NCBI GenBank assembly: GCA_012517315.1
Contig: JAAYVE010000009.1
Location: forward strand, 1 to 64,000
Source: Deltaproteobacteria bacterium
GTDB taxonomy: Bacteria > Desulfobacterota > Syntrophobacteria > Syntrophobacterales > Syntrophobacteraceae
Length of the DNA stretch: 64,000 bases
Direction: 5' to 3'
The stretch's first letter is position 1. Each line of letters opens with the position of its first letter. The notes beneath the pieces were generated by a model. The model did not search any database. It was not told the origin of the DNA and saw only the letters and a list, made by a program, of their open reading frames with translations. The position numbers were made by a program, and so were the translations under genes. Below are positions 35,523 through 45,018 of the stretch, piece by piece.

Positions 35523-36464
35523 ATGTGTCCCCAAGATTTCGGGCACGTGGAGGGTACCCACGAATTGATCAGAGCAGTGCGGTCTCCCGCAAAAATCAAT
35601 CTTTGGCTTGAGGTGCTGAGAAAACGAGCCGATAGGTACCACGACCTGTCCACTCTCATGCTGCCCATTGCCGTCTACGATGAGATCGAGATGGAACTGC
35701 GCCCCGGGGGTGGGATCCATCTCATCTGCGACGATCCGCAACTTCCTGCCGACAAGGAGAATCTCGCGTGGAAGGCCGCTGATCGTTTCTTTGAGGAGGT
35801 CCGGTCCACCAACAGTGCCTGGATTCAGCTGAGAAAGAGGATACCCGTGGCGGCGGGGTTGGGAGGAGGCAGCGGCGATGCGGCTTTGGTGCTGAGAGTT
35901 CTCAATGAAATGCACGGCGAGCCCCTTACAAGGAAGCGTCTGCATGAGCTTGCTACGGGGCTGGGAGCCGATGTGCCCTTTTTTCTCCAGCAGAGGCCGG
36001 CGCTGGCTACGGGCATCGGTGAAGTGCTCCAGCCCGTTTTGGGGGTGCCCGATTATCCCATCGTCCTCATCACCCCCCCTTTGAAGATTTCCACCGTTTG
36101 GGTCTATCAAAGTTTGACATTGACAAGAGGAAGTTCTTCCATTAACCTCAAAGACTTTCTGGATCAGCCATGGCAGCTGGCTCAGGTGATGCAAAACGAC
36201 TTGGAACAGGTCACGCTCCAGAAGTACCCCGTTCTGGTGGAGATCAAGGATTGGCTCCTGGCACAAGGAGCTCGGGGGGCCCTTATGAGCGGCAGTGGGC
36301 CGACGATGTTCGGGATTTTTTGCGAGGAGGAACAAGCGGCCCGCGTGGGTGAAAATGCCGCCGACCGATGGGGAAGTTGCTGGGTGAAAGTCTCGCGGAC
36401 GCTGGGAAGGGGGGTGCCCTACGAAGCGTCTCCTGAGGGATGGAAGATGCAAGGCGGAGCATGA
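35523..36464 (+). CDS. ispE: 4-diphosphocytidyl-2-C-methyl-D-erythritol kinase
   Basis: A GHMP-kinase of the MEP isoprenoid pathway, 313 residues. SPAKINLWLEVLRKR at the N-terminus, the ATP-binding IPVAAGLGGGSGDAA loop and the C-terminal MSGSGPTMFGIF are diagnostic. ATG 35523 has no good ribosome binding site, and a GTG at 35547 lies nearer the conserved start. It is followed by tRNA-Gln and prs, the usual order in related genomes. Confidence 0.94.
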   Translation: MCPQDFGHVEGTHELIRAVRSPAKINLWLEVLRKRADRYHDLSTLMLPIAVYDEIEMELRPGGGIHLICDDPQLPADKENLAWKAADRFFEEVRSTNSAWIQLRKRIPVAAGLGGGSGDAALVLRVLNEMHGEPLTRKRLHELATGLGADVPFFLQQRPALATGIGEVLQPVLGVPDYPIVLITPPLKISTVWVYQSLTLTRGSSSINLKDFLDQPWQLAQVMQNDLEQVTLQKYPVLVEIKDWLLAQGARGALMSGSGPTMFGIFCEEEQAARVGENAADRWGSCWVKVSRTLGRGVPYEASPEGWKMQGGA

Positions 36465-36540
36465 CCGCCATTGGTTGGAGTTCCTCCCGGGGGACGATTT
36501 GTGCCTGGGTCGGAATGCAGGTCTGCTGCGCATTTGGTGT

Positions 36541-36615
36541 TGGGGTGTCGCCAAGCGGTAAGGCACGGGTCTTTGGAACCCGCATTCGGAGGTTCGAATC
36601 CTCCCACCCCAGCCA
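36541..36615 (+). tRNA. tRNA-Gln (anticodon TTG)
   Basis: A complete cloverleaf: acceptor TGGGGTG pairs with CACCCCA, the D arm includes GCCAAGCGGTAAGGC, anticodon stem CGGGT/ACCCG encloses loop CTTTGGA with anticodon TTG, and the T arm is GGAGGTTCGAATCCTCC. Discriminator G and an encoded CCA follow. It reads CAA and by wobble CAG. Confidence 0.97.
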
Positions 36616-36678
36616 TTTTTTTGTCATGTTGAGCATGCTCCGACGCTCATCGCTTTTTCGTCATCATCTGGTTGCGTC

Positions 36679-37632
36679 ATGCAGGGTCGGCTGAAGATCT
36701 TCGCTGGGAATTCCAATCCGGAACTGGTGCATAGGGTCTGTTCCCTCCTGGAGATCGTTCCGGGGCGGGCCCTGATCGATCGTTTCAGCGATGGAGAAAT
36801 TCGGGTGGAGCTTGGAGAAAGCGTTCGTGGCAGGGACGTTTACGTTCTCCAGTCTACCTGTCCCCCGGTGAATGAAAACATGTTGGAACTCCTGGTCATG
36901 ATGCACACGCTCCGCAAAGCCTCGGCCAGGAGAGTCACCGCCGTGATCCCATACTTCGGATATGGCCGGCAGGAACAGAAGGATAAGCCGAGGGTTCCCA
37001 TCAGTGCGAGGCTGGTGGCCGATCTGGTGACGGTTGCGGGAGCCGACCGGGTGATCACGTTCGATTTCCATGCGGATCAGATTCAAGGATTCTTCAACAT
37101 CCCTGTAGACCGCCTGCTGGGATGTGAGGTCCTCCTGGAGGACATTCGCAAGCGTCTGCAGGGCAATGAGGTGATTGTCGCCCCCGACGCGGGGGGTGTG
37201 AACCGGGCAAGGGCATTCGCGGAACGATTGGAGGTGGATCTCGCCATCATGGATCACCGCAGTTCCGAGGATGCGCCCCAATCTTCCATCGTGGGACCGG
37301 TGAAAGGCCGCAGGGTGGTCATCCTGGACGATATCGTGGACACGGGAAGCACCCTTTTGCGAACGGCTAGGAGTGCCCTGGCCCAGGGTGCGGAAGTCAT
37401 CGACGCATATTGTGTCCATGGAATTTTGTCTGGGGATGCAGTGCAGCGTTTGGAGGATTCTCCCATCCGTTCCCTCAATATCACGGATACGGTACCGCTC
37501 TCCCAAAGGGCCTCAGCCTGCGGAAAAATCCGAACGGTGTCCATTGCAGGAATGCTCTCGGAAGCCATCCGGCGAGTGCATTACGATGAATCGGTCAGTT
37601 CTCTCTTGACTCTGTGGGGATCTCCCAATTGA
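36679..37632 (+). CDS. prs: Ribose-phosphate pyrophosphokinase
   Basis: Makes PRPP from ribose 5-phosphate and ATP. The 317-residue class-I enzyme has FAGNSNPEL at the start, VIPYFGYGRQEQKDKPR (flexible loop), DFHADQIQGFF, and the PRPP-binding loop VVILDDIVDTGSTL. The ATG lacks an obvious ribosome binding site but sits where homologues begin, 63 bases past tRNA-Gln. rplY and pth follow. Confidence 0.97.
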   Translation: MQGRLKIFAGNSNPELVHRVCSLLEIVPGRALIDRFSDGEIRVELGESVRGRDVYVLQSTCPPVNENMLELLVMMHTLRKASARRVTAVIPYFGYGRQEQKDKPRVPISARLVADLVTVAGADRVITFDFHADQIQGFFNIPVDRLLGCEVLLEDIRKRLQGNEVIVAPDAGGVNRARAFAERLEVDLAIMDHRSSEDAPQSSIVGPVKGRRVVILDDIVDTGSTLLRTARSALAQGAEVIDAYCVHGILSGDAVQRLEDSPIRSLNITDTVPLSQRASACGKIRTVSIAGMLSEAIRRVHYDESVSSLLTLWGSPN

Positions 37633-37719
37633 AAAGGTGAATTTTTTTGCCGGAATGAAACCCGCTCGTCAATGTTTCTGGGCCCTTGCGGGTAAAACCG
37701 GTTCAGGAGGCGATGAAAA

Positions 37720-38304
37720 ATGGAAGTCGAATTGGCTGCTCAGGTGCGAGAGAAGTCAGGAAGGGGAGCGGTGCGTAGGTTGCGTCGCGACCAGAAAGTG
37801 CCGGCCGTGCTTTACGGGCCGAAAACCGACCCCCTTTCCCTGACCGTCGAATCGAGACAATTGGAAAAAATTCTGCGGGACATGGGGGAAGAGAGCAAGC
37901 TGGTGCGCCTTGTCATCGGCGACGGCGAACGGGAACAGGTGCGACAAGTGCTCCTCAGGGACATCCAGGTGCATCCCGTAAGGAGGCGTTTTGTCCACGT
38001 CGACTTTTACGAGGTGCCTTTGGATCAGGCCATGGAATTTGATGTGCCCATCGAGATCGTTGGCGAGTCTGTGGGGGTCAAGAAGGGGGGCGTTCTGGAT
38101 GTTCTGCGCCGAACCCTCACTGTTCGGTGTCTTCCCGGGGCCATTCCGGAAAAAATTTCCATTGATGTCACGCCCCTGGATGTGGGAGCATCCTTCCACG
38201 TCTCGGACCTCATTGGAACAGTACCTTTTCAACTGACCGATGATCCCGCTCATCCCGTCATTCATGTGGCACCCCCTGAAGGCTCTGATGAAGATAAGGA
38301 GTGA
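37720..38304 (+). CDS. rplY: 50S ribosomal protein L25/general stress protein Ctc
   Basis: A 194-residue two-domain protein that binds 5S rRNA. The N-terminal L25 domain reads RGAVRRLRRDQKVPAVLYG. The C-terminal TL5/CTC beta domain (from about residue 95, FDVPIEIVGESVGVKKGG) makes it the long form, unlike the short E. coli L25. It is co-directional with prs and pth. Confidence 0.96.
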   Translation: MEVELAAQVREKSGRGAVRRLRRDQKVPAVLYGPKTDPLSLTVESRQLEKILRDMGEESKLVRLVIGDGEREQVRQVLLRDIQVHPVRRRFVHVDFYEVPLDQAMEFDVPIEIVGESVGVKKGGVLDVLRRTLTVRCLPGAIPEKISIDVTPLDVGASFHVSDLIGTVPFQLTDDPAHPVIHVAPPEGSDEDKE

Positions 38305-38367
38305 GAGGAACGGCAATGGATCCTCCAGGGAAAGGCCGATGCTGAAGCTTTCCCGGACGGATGGTCC

Positions 38368-38955
38368 ATGACGGGTCGTCAGGCGCGGGAGCAGTGGATC
38401 GGAGCCGTCGCCGGCTTGGGGAACCCGGGCAGGCTGTACGAAAAAACAAGGCACAATGCTGGCTACCAAGTCCTTGATCTCTTGGCCGCCGATTGCTCCG
38501 TTTTCATGCAGGAGAGGAAATTCAAGGCAGAGTGGGGGTTCGGGAGCGTGGAAGGCCGCAAAGTGCTGTTCATGAAACCACTCGCTTTCATGAACAAGAG
38601 CGGCGGGCCGGTGGGGGAAATCCTGGCCTACTTCGGGATTCCCGAGTCGCAACTTCTGGTGATCCACGATGACCTTGACCTGAGCCTCGGCAGGCTGCGC
38701 TTGGTCCGCAGAGGAGGGGCAGGAGGGCATCGGGGAGTTCTCTCCTTGATAGAACATTTACGGGGACAGAACTTTCCGCGGCTCAAGCTCGGGATCGGGC
38801 GCCCGGCACACGGTGAACCCGTTGAGGAATATGTCCTTCAGGCCCCGTCAGGGGAAGAGGCCAAGGTCTTCCAAGAAATGATCGCCCAAGGGGCGAATGT
38901 GGCCAAGGCGGTGCTCGTTCACGGGCTGGATCATGCCATGAACGCTTTCAATTGA
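38368..38955 (+). CDS. pth: Peptidyl-tRNA hydrolase
   Basis: Releases peptides from peptidyl-tRNA in the cytoplasm. The 195-residue enzyme has AGLGNPGRLYEKTRHNAGY with the catalytic His, FMNKSGGPV, HDDLDLSLGRLRLVRRGGAGGHRG and the closing LKLGIGRP. It is typical in length. The last member of the prs-rplY-pth run; a 500-base non-coding region follows. Confidence 0.97.
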   Translation: MTGRQAREQWIGAVAGLGNPGRLYEKTRHNAGYQVLDLLAADCSVFMQERKFKAEWGFGSVEGRKVLFMKPLAFMNKSGGPVGEILAYFGIPESQLLVIHDDLDLSLGRLRLVRRGGAGGHRGVLSLIEHLRGQNFPRLKLGIGRPAHGEPVEEYVLQAPSGEEAKVFQEMIAQGANVAKAVLVHGLDHAMNAFN

Positions 38956-39471
38956 AAAATTTTCACATCCCCCCTTTCGGGAACGCCTTTTTCCTTCCAA
39001 CCGATCCTGCCTCCTGTTTTCCTCAGGCGCCAAGACCATGATGGGCGGGCACAATTTGAGCCCTCTTGCAAACCCGATGGTCTCTTAGTCCCCTGCAGCG
39101 GCTCCCGTGAGGTCTTGAGCCAGCAAAGGCTTCACGACGGCATCCCCGGCTTCGGGTCAGGGAGATCCCACCGAGGAGAAGCCTTCACCCCATCCAGGGC
39201 ATTTGGACCAGGGGGGAATTATCTTTGAGTCAAGTGCTCATGGAAAAATGGCTTCCATGGAGAAGCCAGCGAAGAACATGGTTCTTTTTTGTTGCTGGAG
39301 AGGGTATGATACGAATCATCCCGTCTTCTCTCAGGTGCCTGCGATTGGATCTCGAGCGCCATGTCTGCACTTCGGTTGAGTCTTTGCATGCCTCCTCAAT
39401 GGTGCTAAAATTGGCTGATTTCATTGAAATGCCCTCTCAGCCGTAAGAGGATCGTGAGCATGGAGGTAGTA
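38956..39471. other. Intergenic region upstream of carD
   Basis: About 515 bases with no credible gene. Several short inverted repeats occur (AGGCTTC near 39127 with GAAGCCT near 39178; CCCGGCTTCGGG near 39150; GGCTTCCATGGAGAAGCC near 39250), which together could be a structured leader of carD, but I recognise no riboswitch class. A TATGAT -10-like box lies at 39305-39310 with a poor -35. Confidence 0.35.
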
Positions 39472-39960
39472 ATGTTTAAAACAGGGGATTTGGCCGTTTA
39501 TCCAGCTCATGGGGTGGGAAGGATCGAATCCATCGAGACCAAGAACATTGGGGGGAAGAAGCAGGATTTCTACATCATGCGGATCCTTGAAAACGATATG
39601 AAGATCATGATTCCCATCCCCAACGCCGAAGCCGTGGGTCTCAGAGAACTCATCGACTGCCAGGACATTCCCAGAGTTTACGACATTCTCAAATCACGGG
39701 AAATCTCCGTAAACGGAGGAACCTGGAACCGGCGATACCGGGAATACATGGAAAAGATCAAGACAGGCTCCATCTACGAACTGGCTGAAGTGCTTCGGGA
39801 TCTTACCGTCCTCAAGGGGGACAAAGAACTTTCTTTCGGGGAGCGCAAGATGCTGGACACCGCAAGGACACTCCTCCTCAAGGAGTTGTCCATTGTGTTG
39901 GAAATGAGCGAAAGCCAGATCGAGACGGAGATTGGTGAGCTCTTGCAGGTGATACAGTGA
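39472..39960 (+). CDS. carD: CarD/CdnL-family transcriptional regulator
   Basis: A 162-residue protein that binds the RNA polymerase beta subunit and stabilises open promoter complexes. Residues 1-65 are the Tudor-like RNAP-interacting domain (FKTGDLAVYPAHGVGRIESIE, DFYIMRIL) shared with TRCF, followed by a helical DNA-binding domain containing RRYREYMEKIKTGSIYELAEVLRDL. GGAGG lies 7 bases before the ATG at 39472; an upstream extension to 39424 is unlikely. It precedes the PIN-TRAM gene, a common pairing. Confidence 0.95.
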   Translation: MFKTGDLAVYPAHGVGRIESIETKNIGGKKQDFYIMRILENDMKIMIPIPNAEAVGLRELIDCQDIPRVYDILKSREISVNGGTWNRRYREYMEKIKTGSIYELAEVLRDLTVLKGDKELSFGERKMLDTARTLLLKELSIVLEMSESQIETEIGELLQVIQ

Positions 39961-40091
39961 TGAGCGCCCCGTTTTGGGGTTGCCCGTTAACATGAATTGG
40001 AGAGAGAAGGTCAATGACTGCAACTGCTGCGGAGGTGTTCGCCATGGGGTTGCGCATCCCCGCCAGCGGAAATATGGAAAGAAGGGAGGTG

Positions 40092-41129
40092 ATGAAATTG
40101 AAGTGGGCTTGGTTGGGCCTCAAGAGCGTTTTGTTTGGCGTATGCAGTATCGGCGGCTACTACGCGGCGGCCAACATGGAAAGCCTCGCCATGTTCCGGT
40201 GGGCTCCATGGGCTGGATTGCTCATGGGAATGATCACGGCCATGCTGGTGGTTGCTGTGGAGAAACTCATCAGACACGTTCCCCTGAAGGTGCTATTCGG
40301 GGGAACGTTCGGGCTGGTGCTCGGACTGTCGATTGCCAAGCTCGTCGGCTACGGGCTTGCAACGCTTCAGCACACGTCAGCCACGATTGCACTATATATC
40401 ATTTTATCTTGTGTTTTTGGTTATCTTGGAATGGTTTTGGGCACTATTCGAATCGATGAGTTTCGACTTCCCACGTTGCCTTGGGGGACGCGGGGGGGAT
40501 ACAAAAGCCTTCAGCACATCAAGGTTCTGGATACCAGCGTCATCATCGACGGGCGCATAGCGGACATTGTGGAAACGGGATTCATGGGCGGCGTTCTGGT
40601 GATTCCTGAATTTGTTCTCCAGGAATTGCAGCACATTGCGGACAGTTCGGACCCTACGCGGCGGGTGAGGGGGCGTCGGGGCCTGGACATCATCAAGCGG
40701 CTGCAGCAGGAGAAATCCGTTGAAGTGAAGATAGAGAGGCAAGACTTCGACAACCTCAACGATGTGGACGCAAAGCTAGTAGCCTTGTCCCTGCAGATGA
40801 ACGCCAAGATCGTGACGAACGACTACAATCTGGCCAAGGTTGCTGAAGTCCAGGGGATCAAGGTGCTGAACATCAATCAACTGGCCAACGCCCTGAAACC
40901 GGTGGTCCTGCCCGGTGAGGTGCTGCGTCTCCAGATCCTCAGGGAGGGAAAAGAGCAGGGTCAGGGGATTGCTTATCTCGAGGATGGTACCATGGTCGTC
41001 GTGGAAAACGCCAGCCGTCATCTCGGCAAAGAGGTTGACGTCGCCGTGACGAGCATCCTCCAGACCACGGCGGGAAGACTGATTTTCACAACCCTCAAGG
41101 ATGCGGATCACGGTCGGCATCAGCATTGA
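40092..41129 (+). CDS. Membrane-anchored PIN/TRAM-domain protein (YacL-like)
   Basis: A 345-residue protein with four N-terminal membrane helices (about residues 5-120), a PIN nuclease domain starting LDTSVIIDGRIADI with the acidic cluster completed by AKIVTNDYNLAKVA, and a C-terminal TRAM RNA-binding domain (from about 280). The family is thought to be a ribonuclease linked to translation or stress; no substrate is established. The start is placed at ATG 40092, where GGGAGG is only two bases away; 40014 is a possible longer start. Confidence 0.9.
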   Translation: MKLKWAWLGLKSVLFGVCSIGGYYAAANMESLAMFRWAPWAGLLMGMITAMLVVAVEKLIRHVPLKVLFGGTFGLVLGLSIAKLVGYGLATLQHTSATIALYIILSCVFGYLGMVLGTIRIDEFRLPTLPWGTRGGYKSLQHIKVLDTSVIIDGRIADIVETGFMGGVLVIPEFVLQELQHIADSSDPTRRVRGRRGLDIIKRLQQEKSVEVKIERQDFDNLNDVDAKLVALSLQMNAKIVTNDYNLAKVAEVQGIKVLNINQLANALKPVVLPGEVLRLQILREGKEQGQGIAYLEDGTMVVVENASRHLGKEVDVAVTSILQTTAGRLIFTTLKDADHGRHQH

Positions 41130-41330
41130 GGGCGAAAAACCAAACAGCATAGAACCATATCGCTCCAGGAATCTTTCCCAACCTTTCCGGTATTCTCCAC
41201 CAAATGAAGTATCGGCTGGCTTTTTGTACATGCGGGGCGGGCGGCATTTTTCCTGCCCCTTCCTGTTTCTCTGCTCAGCCTCACGGAATCCAAACGCGAT
41301 GCAGCAAACCGGATGCAGGATGAAACGCCG

Positions 41331-42332
41331 ATGAACTCACGGATTCCTCAATGGTCGGTGGAAGTCTCGAATATGGACCAGGGCAAGAGACTGGATGTTT
41401 ACCTTTCGGAACGGTTGGCAGGCTATTCTCGAAACCAGGTGAAGCAATGGATCACACAGGGCTTCATCCTCGTTTCCGGCAAGAAGGTCAAAGCCGGCTA
41501 CCTTGTCCGTCGGGGTGACGGAATAACTGTCCATGTCCCTCGAGATATCCGGCAGAACACTCTCCTCCCTGAAATGATGGATCTCGACATTCTCTACGAG
41601 GACGATCACATCGTCGTTGTCAATAAATCCGCAGGGGTAGTCGTGCACCCTGGGGCGGGGCAGGAGAGCGGAACCCTCGTTCATGGACTCCTGGCTCACT
41701 GTGGAACTCTTGCAATGCAGGGCGCTCCCCTGCGCCCGGGCATCGTGCACAGGTTGGACCAAAATACATCAGGGGCGCTGGTTGCAGCCAAAACGGAAAA
41801 AGCCTATCTCGATCTTGTCGGGCAATTTAAATCTCACGAGATCAGAAAGACTTACCTTGCCGTTGTCTACGGAACGTTTCCCACGAAAAGGGGAGAGGTG
41901 AGGACATTCATGGGAAGGCACCCGGAAAATCGCAAGAAGATGGCGGTCCTGGCGAACTCCGGGCGAGAGGCGATCACTCACTGGAGGGTGGCGCGGGAGT
42001 GGGGAGAGGTGACGCTCCTGCAGTTGAGAATCGAAACAGGACGAACGCATCAAATCAGGGTACACATGAATCACTTGCAGCATCCCATCGTCGGGGATGC
42101 AACCTACGGAGGCGGCAAAAGAAGAGCCCGGGCAGTCCGTCGGAAAACACTGCAGGATCTGCTGCTTAGGGTGGAACGACCCATGCTTCATGCCTGGAAG
42201 TTGGGGCTGAGACATCCCATGACGGATCTGCAACTCTCCGTCGAGGCACCGCCTCCCCAGGATTTCACGAGCCTCCTGCGTGAACTGGATCAGCTTGAGG
42301 CCAACGGCGATGGATTCGCAGGAATGGAATGA
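41331..42332 (+). CDS. RluA/RluD-family rRNA pseudouridine synthase
   Basis: Isomerises uridine to pseudouridine in 23S rRNA or tRNA. The 333-residue enzyme has an N-terminal S4 RNA-binding domain (GKRLDVYLSERLAGYSRNQVKQWI) and the catalytic domain with HRLDQNTSG carrying the active-site Asp, plus RTHQIRVHMNHLQHPIVGDATYGG. RluD is the likeliest subtype by length, but target site is not certain. ATG 41331 follows AGGATG; 41313 is also in frame. It is convergent with gspD. Confidence 0.92.
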   Translation: MNSRIPQWSVEVSNMDQGKRLDVYLSERLAGYSRNQVKQWITQGFILVSGKKVKAGYLVRRGDGITVHVPRDIRQNTLLPEMMDLDILYEDDHIVVVNKSAGVVVHPGAGQESGTLVHGLLAHCGTLAMQGAPLRPGIVHRLDQNTSGALVAAKTEKAYLDLVGQFKSHEIRKTYLAVVYGTFPTKRGEVRTFMGRHPENRKKMAVLANSGREAITHWRVAREWGEVTLLQLRIETGRTHQIRVHMNHLQHPIVGDATYGGGKRRARAVRRKTLQDLLLRVERPMLHAWKLGLRHPMTDLQLSVEAPPPQDFTSLLRELDQLEANGDGFAGME

Positions 42333-42382
42333 ACTCGCCTGATCCGGATGAAGAGAATTTTGGCCCTGGTGACAACGTGCTT

Positions 42383-44833
42383 TCAGGTCTGTCCTCTTTC
42401 AGCCCTTCTTCTTAAATCCTGAAGCCTTTGGATGAATTCCTTGGCCGTGTTGTTGTCCCGCTGATCGATGACGTGGGGCGTGATGGCGATGATGAGTTCC
42501 GTCCTGTTGTTGGTCTTGCCGGTGTTGGCGAAAAGGGGACCCAGGATGGGAATCTCCCCCAGAACAGGGATTCCGTCCTTGTTCTCCTGGAGTCTTTGCT
42601 GGATGATGCCGCCGATGACCACGGTAGATCCGTTCTGGGCGAGAAGCGTTGTGCGAATGTTGCGTTCGTCGAAGCGCGGAGCCGTATTATTGTTCCCGAC
42701 GGTGACACTCTGGCCCGTCACCCGGATAGTCTGCTCCAGTTCAAGGCGGACCAAGCCTCCAGCATTGATGTGAGGGGTTACATTGAGGATGACACCTGTC
42801 TCCTCATATTGGATGGAGCTGATGACGGCGTCCGTCGTCCCCGCTGCGCCGATGGCGGTTCCCGTGGGAACCGGTTCCCGCCCGCCCACGGTGATGGATG
42901 CTTCCTGGTTGTCCGTTGCGAGAAGGGTTGGGGTGGACAAAATGTTCACCTTGGTTTTCTCTGACAGGGCCTGGATGAGCACGGCGATGTCCCGGGCATT
43001 GGCCACCCAGGAGAGAGCCAGACCGCTGCTGACGGCGCCGGCGAGGGCCTTGTCGGCGAGATCACTTGCGAAACTCTTTTCAAACGAACCCGCCGAGACG
43101 CCTTTTCCAATCTCGGCATCCTTGAAAAACCATTGCACGCCGTACTGGAGGTCCTTGTTCAGGGTGACCTCGGCGACCATCACTTCGATGAGGACTGCCC
43201 TGGGGACGATGTCCAGGGTTTCGATGGTCTTCTTGATCTTGGCCCAGTCCATGGCGTTAGCCCTGGCAATGATGGCGTTGTTGACCTCATCGGGGATCAC
43301 CATGGCCTCCCCTGTCAACCCGAGGGCCTGACCGGCGACGGCACTGCCGAGAGCCCCCCCCGCGATCCCTCCGGCCACCCCGGTCCCTCTCCGTTGAAGC
43401 ATGGAAGACCGGGTTCCCGTGGTTCCTGTTGTTCCAACACCCCCTACTCCACTGCTTGTGCCAAGGCCTTGGCCGGTGGCGGAACTCGCGCCCGCGCCGA
43501 GAAGGGAGGAGCCCGTTGTGGAACTCCTGGTGGTGCGGGATGAAGAACCGAAGGTGCCGCTCCGGGAGGACCCGAAGGCGCTGCTGCCGAAGGGTCGTGA
43601 GCCCCAGGCGGATGAGGGCTGACGGACCGACGACACGATTTGCTGATCCAGCCTTCCACCGCCTGCACCGCTCAACCCGAAAACTTGATTAAGAATATCG
43701 GCGATATCCCTGGCCAAGCCATTCTGAACGAAATAAACGTGGATGTTTTCTCCACCTTCCGCGCCCCGTACATCCAGGGCCGTCAGCCATTGCCGGGCTG
43801 TCTTCAACAATTCCGGTGTCTGAGCCAGTATGAGCACACCTCCGAAACTCTGGAGCGGGATATACGCCAGGTTATTCTTGATGGCGCTCTCTTTCACCAG
43901 GCTCATCTTTCCCATGAGAGCCTCCAGACTCTGCACGGCGTCATCCGGGGAGATGGCAGTGACCGGGACGATTTCCATGCTCACCTCCTGAAGGACATTG
44001 ATATCCATCGCCTTGAGGACTTCCACGATGGTCCGGGCATTCTCGGCGTTTTCCACGAAGACGACGCTGTTGGTGAGATTGTCGGATTTGATGGTCCTCC
44101 CGGGGGAGAGAAACGGCTGGATGAGGTTGATGGCCTGTTTCGCATCCATGTATCGCAGGCGATAGATGATGGCTACCGGGCGGGTTCCGGTGCGATCATC
44201 ACCCACGGTGCGAACACCTGCAAGCGGGAGGCTGCTGCTGGCACTCCGCTGAACAGGCTGGATGTAGTGGATGCCCTTCCGGGGAACAATAGCGATGTTG
44301 TTTGCCTCGTACACGCGGGAGACGAGCTGGAACAATTCCTCTTTGGTGTACTCCCCTTCCAGGTAGAGACTGATGCGCCCTTGGAGGGCAGGATCCAAGA
44401 CGTAGTTGATCTTGAGATAATCGCCAAAGATCTGGTTGGTCACCTCGGCGATATCGGCCTTGTCGAAATTCAAGACAATTTTTTGCTTTTCGCGGCCGGT
44501 GATTGAGGATGGAGGAGGTTCGGCGGGCGAATCCGGGCCGATGAGGCCCGTGGTCATTCTTCCCTTGATCCTTGGAAGCGGGGTGCCCTTACTCTTGCCG
44601 TCTTGGCCCTTTTTGAGCGCTTCCGAATCGGGATAAAAATCAATGGTTTTGGTGATGGATTCCTGAACGTCGGTCGCATCAGCCTGGGCAGGCGGCGGCG
44701 CATACGGCCCCACGCGCCCCATGGGCGGCGCTGGAGGACTTTCGCCCCTCATCGGGCCTTTTACCGGAACCGCTGAACAGGCGGACAGCGACATGACCAG
44801 CCAAAGCACCAAAGTGGCCCGTCGCATCTTCAT
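42383..44833 (-). CDS. gspD: Type II secretion system secretin GspD
   Basis: An outer-membrane ring protein, 816 residues. It starts as a lipoprotein (LSAC lipobox). N0 and N1-N3 domains follow (KIVLNFDKADIAEVTNQIFGD; RPVAIIYRLRYMDAKQ; NNAIIARA), then the secretin channel with VEVMVAEVTL-like (LIEVMVAEVTLNKDLQYG) and VPVLGEIPILGPLF near the C-terminus. A serine-, glycine- and threonine-rich stretch of about 100 residues (roughly 395-500, with repeated FGSS and TTG units) is inserted in the N3 region, longer than usual. It is the last gene of the cluster, 185 bases after gspM. Confidence 0.93.
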   Translation of the reverse strand: MKMRRATLVLWLVMSLSACSAVPVKGPMRGESPPAPPMGRVGPYAPPPAQADATDVQESITKTIDFYPDSEALKKGQDGKSKGTPLPRIKGRMTTGLIGPDSPAEPPPSSITGREKQKIVLNFDKADIAEVTNQIFGDYLKINYVLDPALQGRISLYLEGEYTKEELFQLVSRVYEANNIAIVPRKGIHYIQPVQRSASSSLPLAGVRTVGDDRTGTRPVAIIYRLRYMDAKQAINLIQPFLSPGRTIKSDNLTNSVVFVENAENARTIVEVLKAMDINVLQEVSMEIVPVTAISPDDAVQSLEALMGKMSLVKESAIKNNLAYIPLQSFGGVLILAQTPELLKTARQWLTALDVRGAEGGENIHVYFVQNGLARDIADILNQVFGLSGAGGGRLDQQIVSSVRQPSSAWGSRPFGSSAFGSSRSGTFGSSSRTTRSSTTGSSLLGAGASSATGQGLGTSSGVGGVGTTGTTGTRSSMLQRRGTGVAGGIAGGALGSAVAGQALGLTGEAMVIPDEVNNAIIARANAMDWAKIKKTIETLDIVPRAVLIEVMVAEVTLNKDLQYGVQWFFKDAEIGKGVSAGSFEKSFASDLADKALAGAVSSGLALSWVANARDIAVLIQALSEKTKVNILSTPTLLATDNQEASITVGGREPVPTGTAIGAAGTTDAVISSIQYEETGVILNVTPHINAGGLVRLELEQTIRVTGQSVTVGNNNTAPRFDERNIRTTLLAQNGSTVVIGGIIQQRLQENKDGIPVLGEIPILGPLFANTGKTNNRTELIIAITPHVIDQRDNNTAKEFIQRLQDLRRRAERGQT

Positions 44834-45018
44834 GTATATAGCCCCTATTTAAGATATTCATTACCAACTCACCATATCTCTTGTGTTATTTCCACCCGAT
44901 TGTCAAGGAATATATGGGGGATCGTGACGTCCTTTTCAGAGATTCTCTATAAAGAGGAGAAAAAGGGGAGCAAACGCGGGCCGGTGTTCCCGGAGAAGAC
45001 TCCAGTATTCCGATGTGA

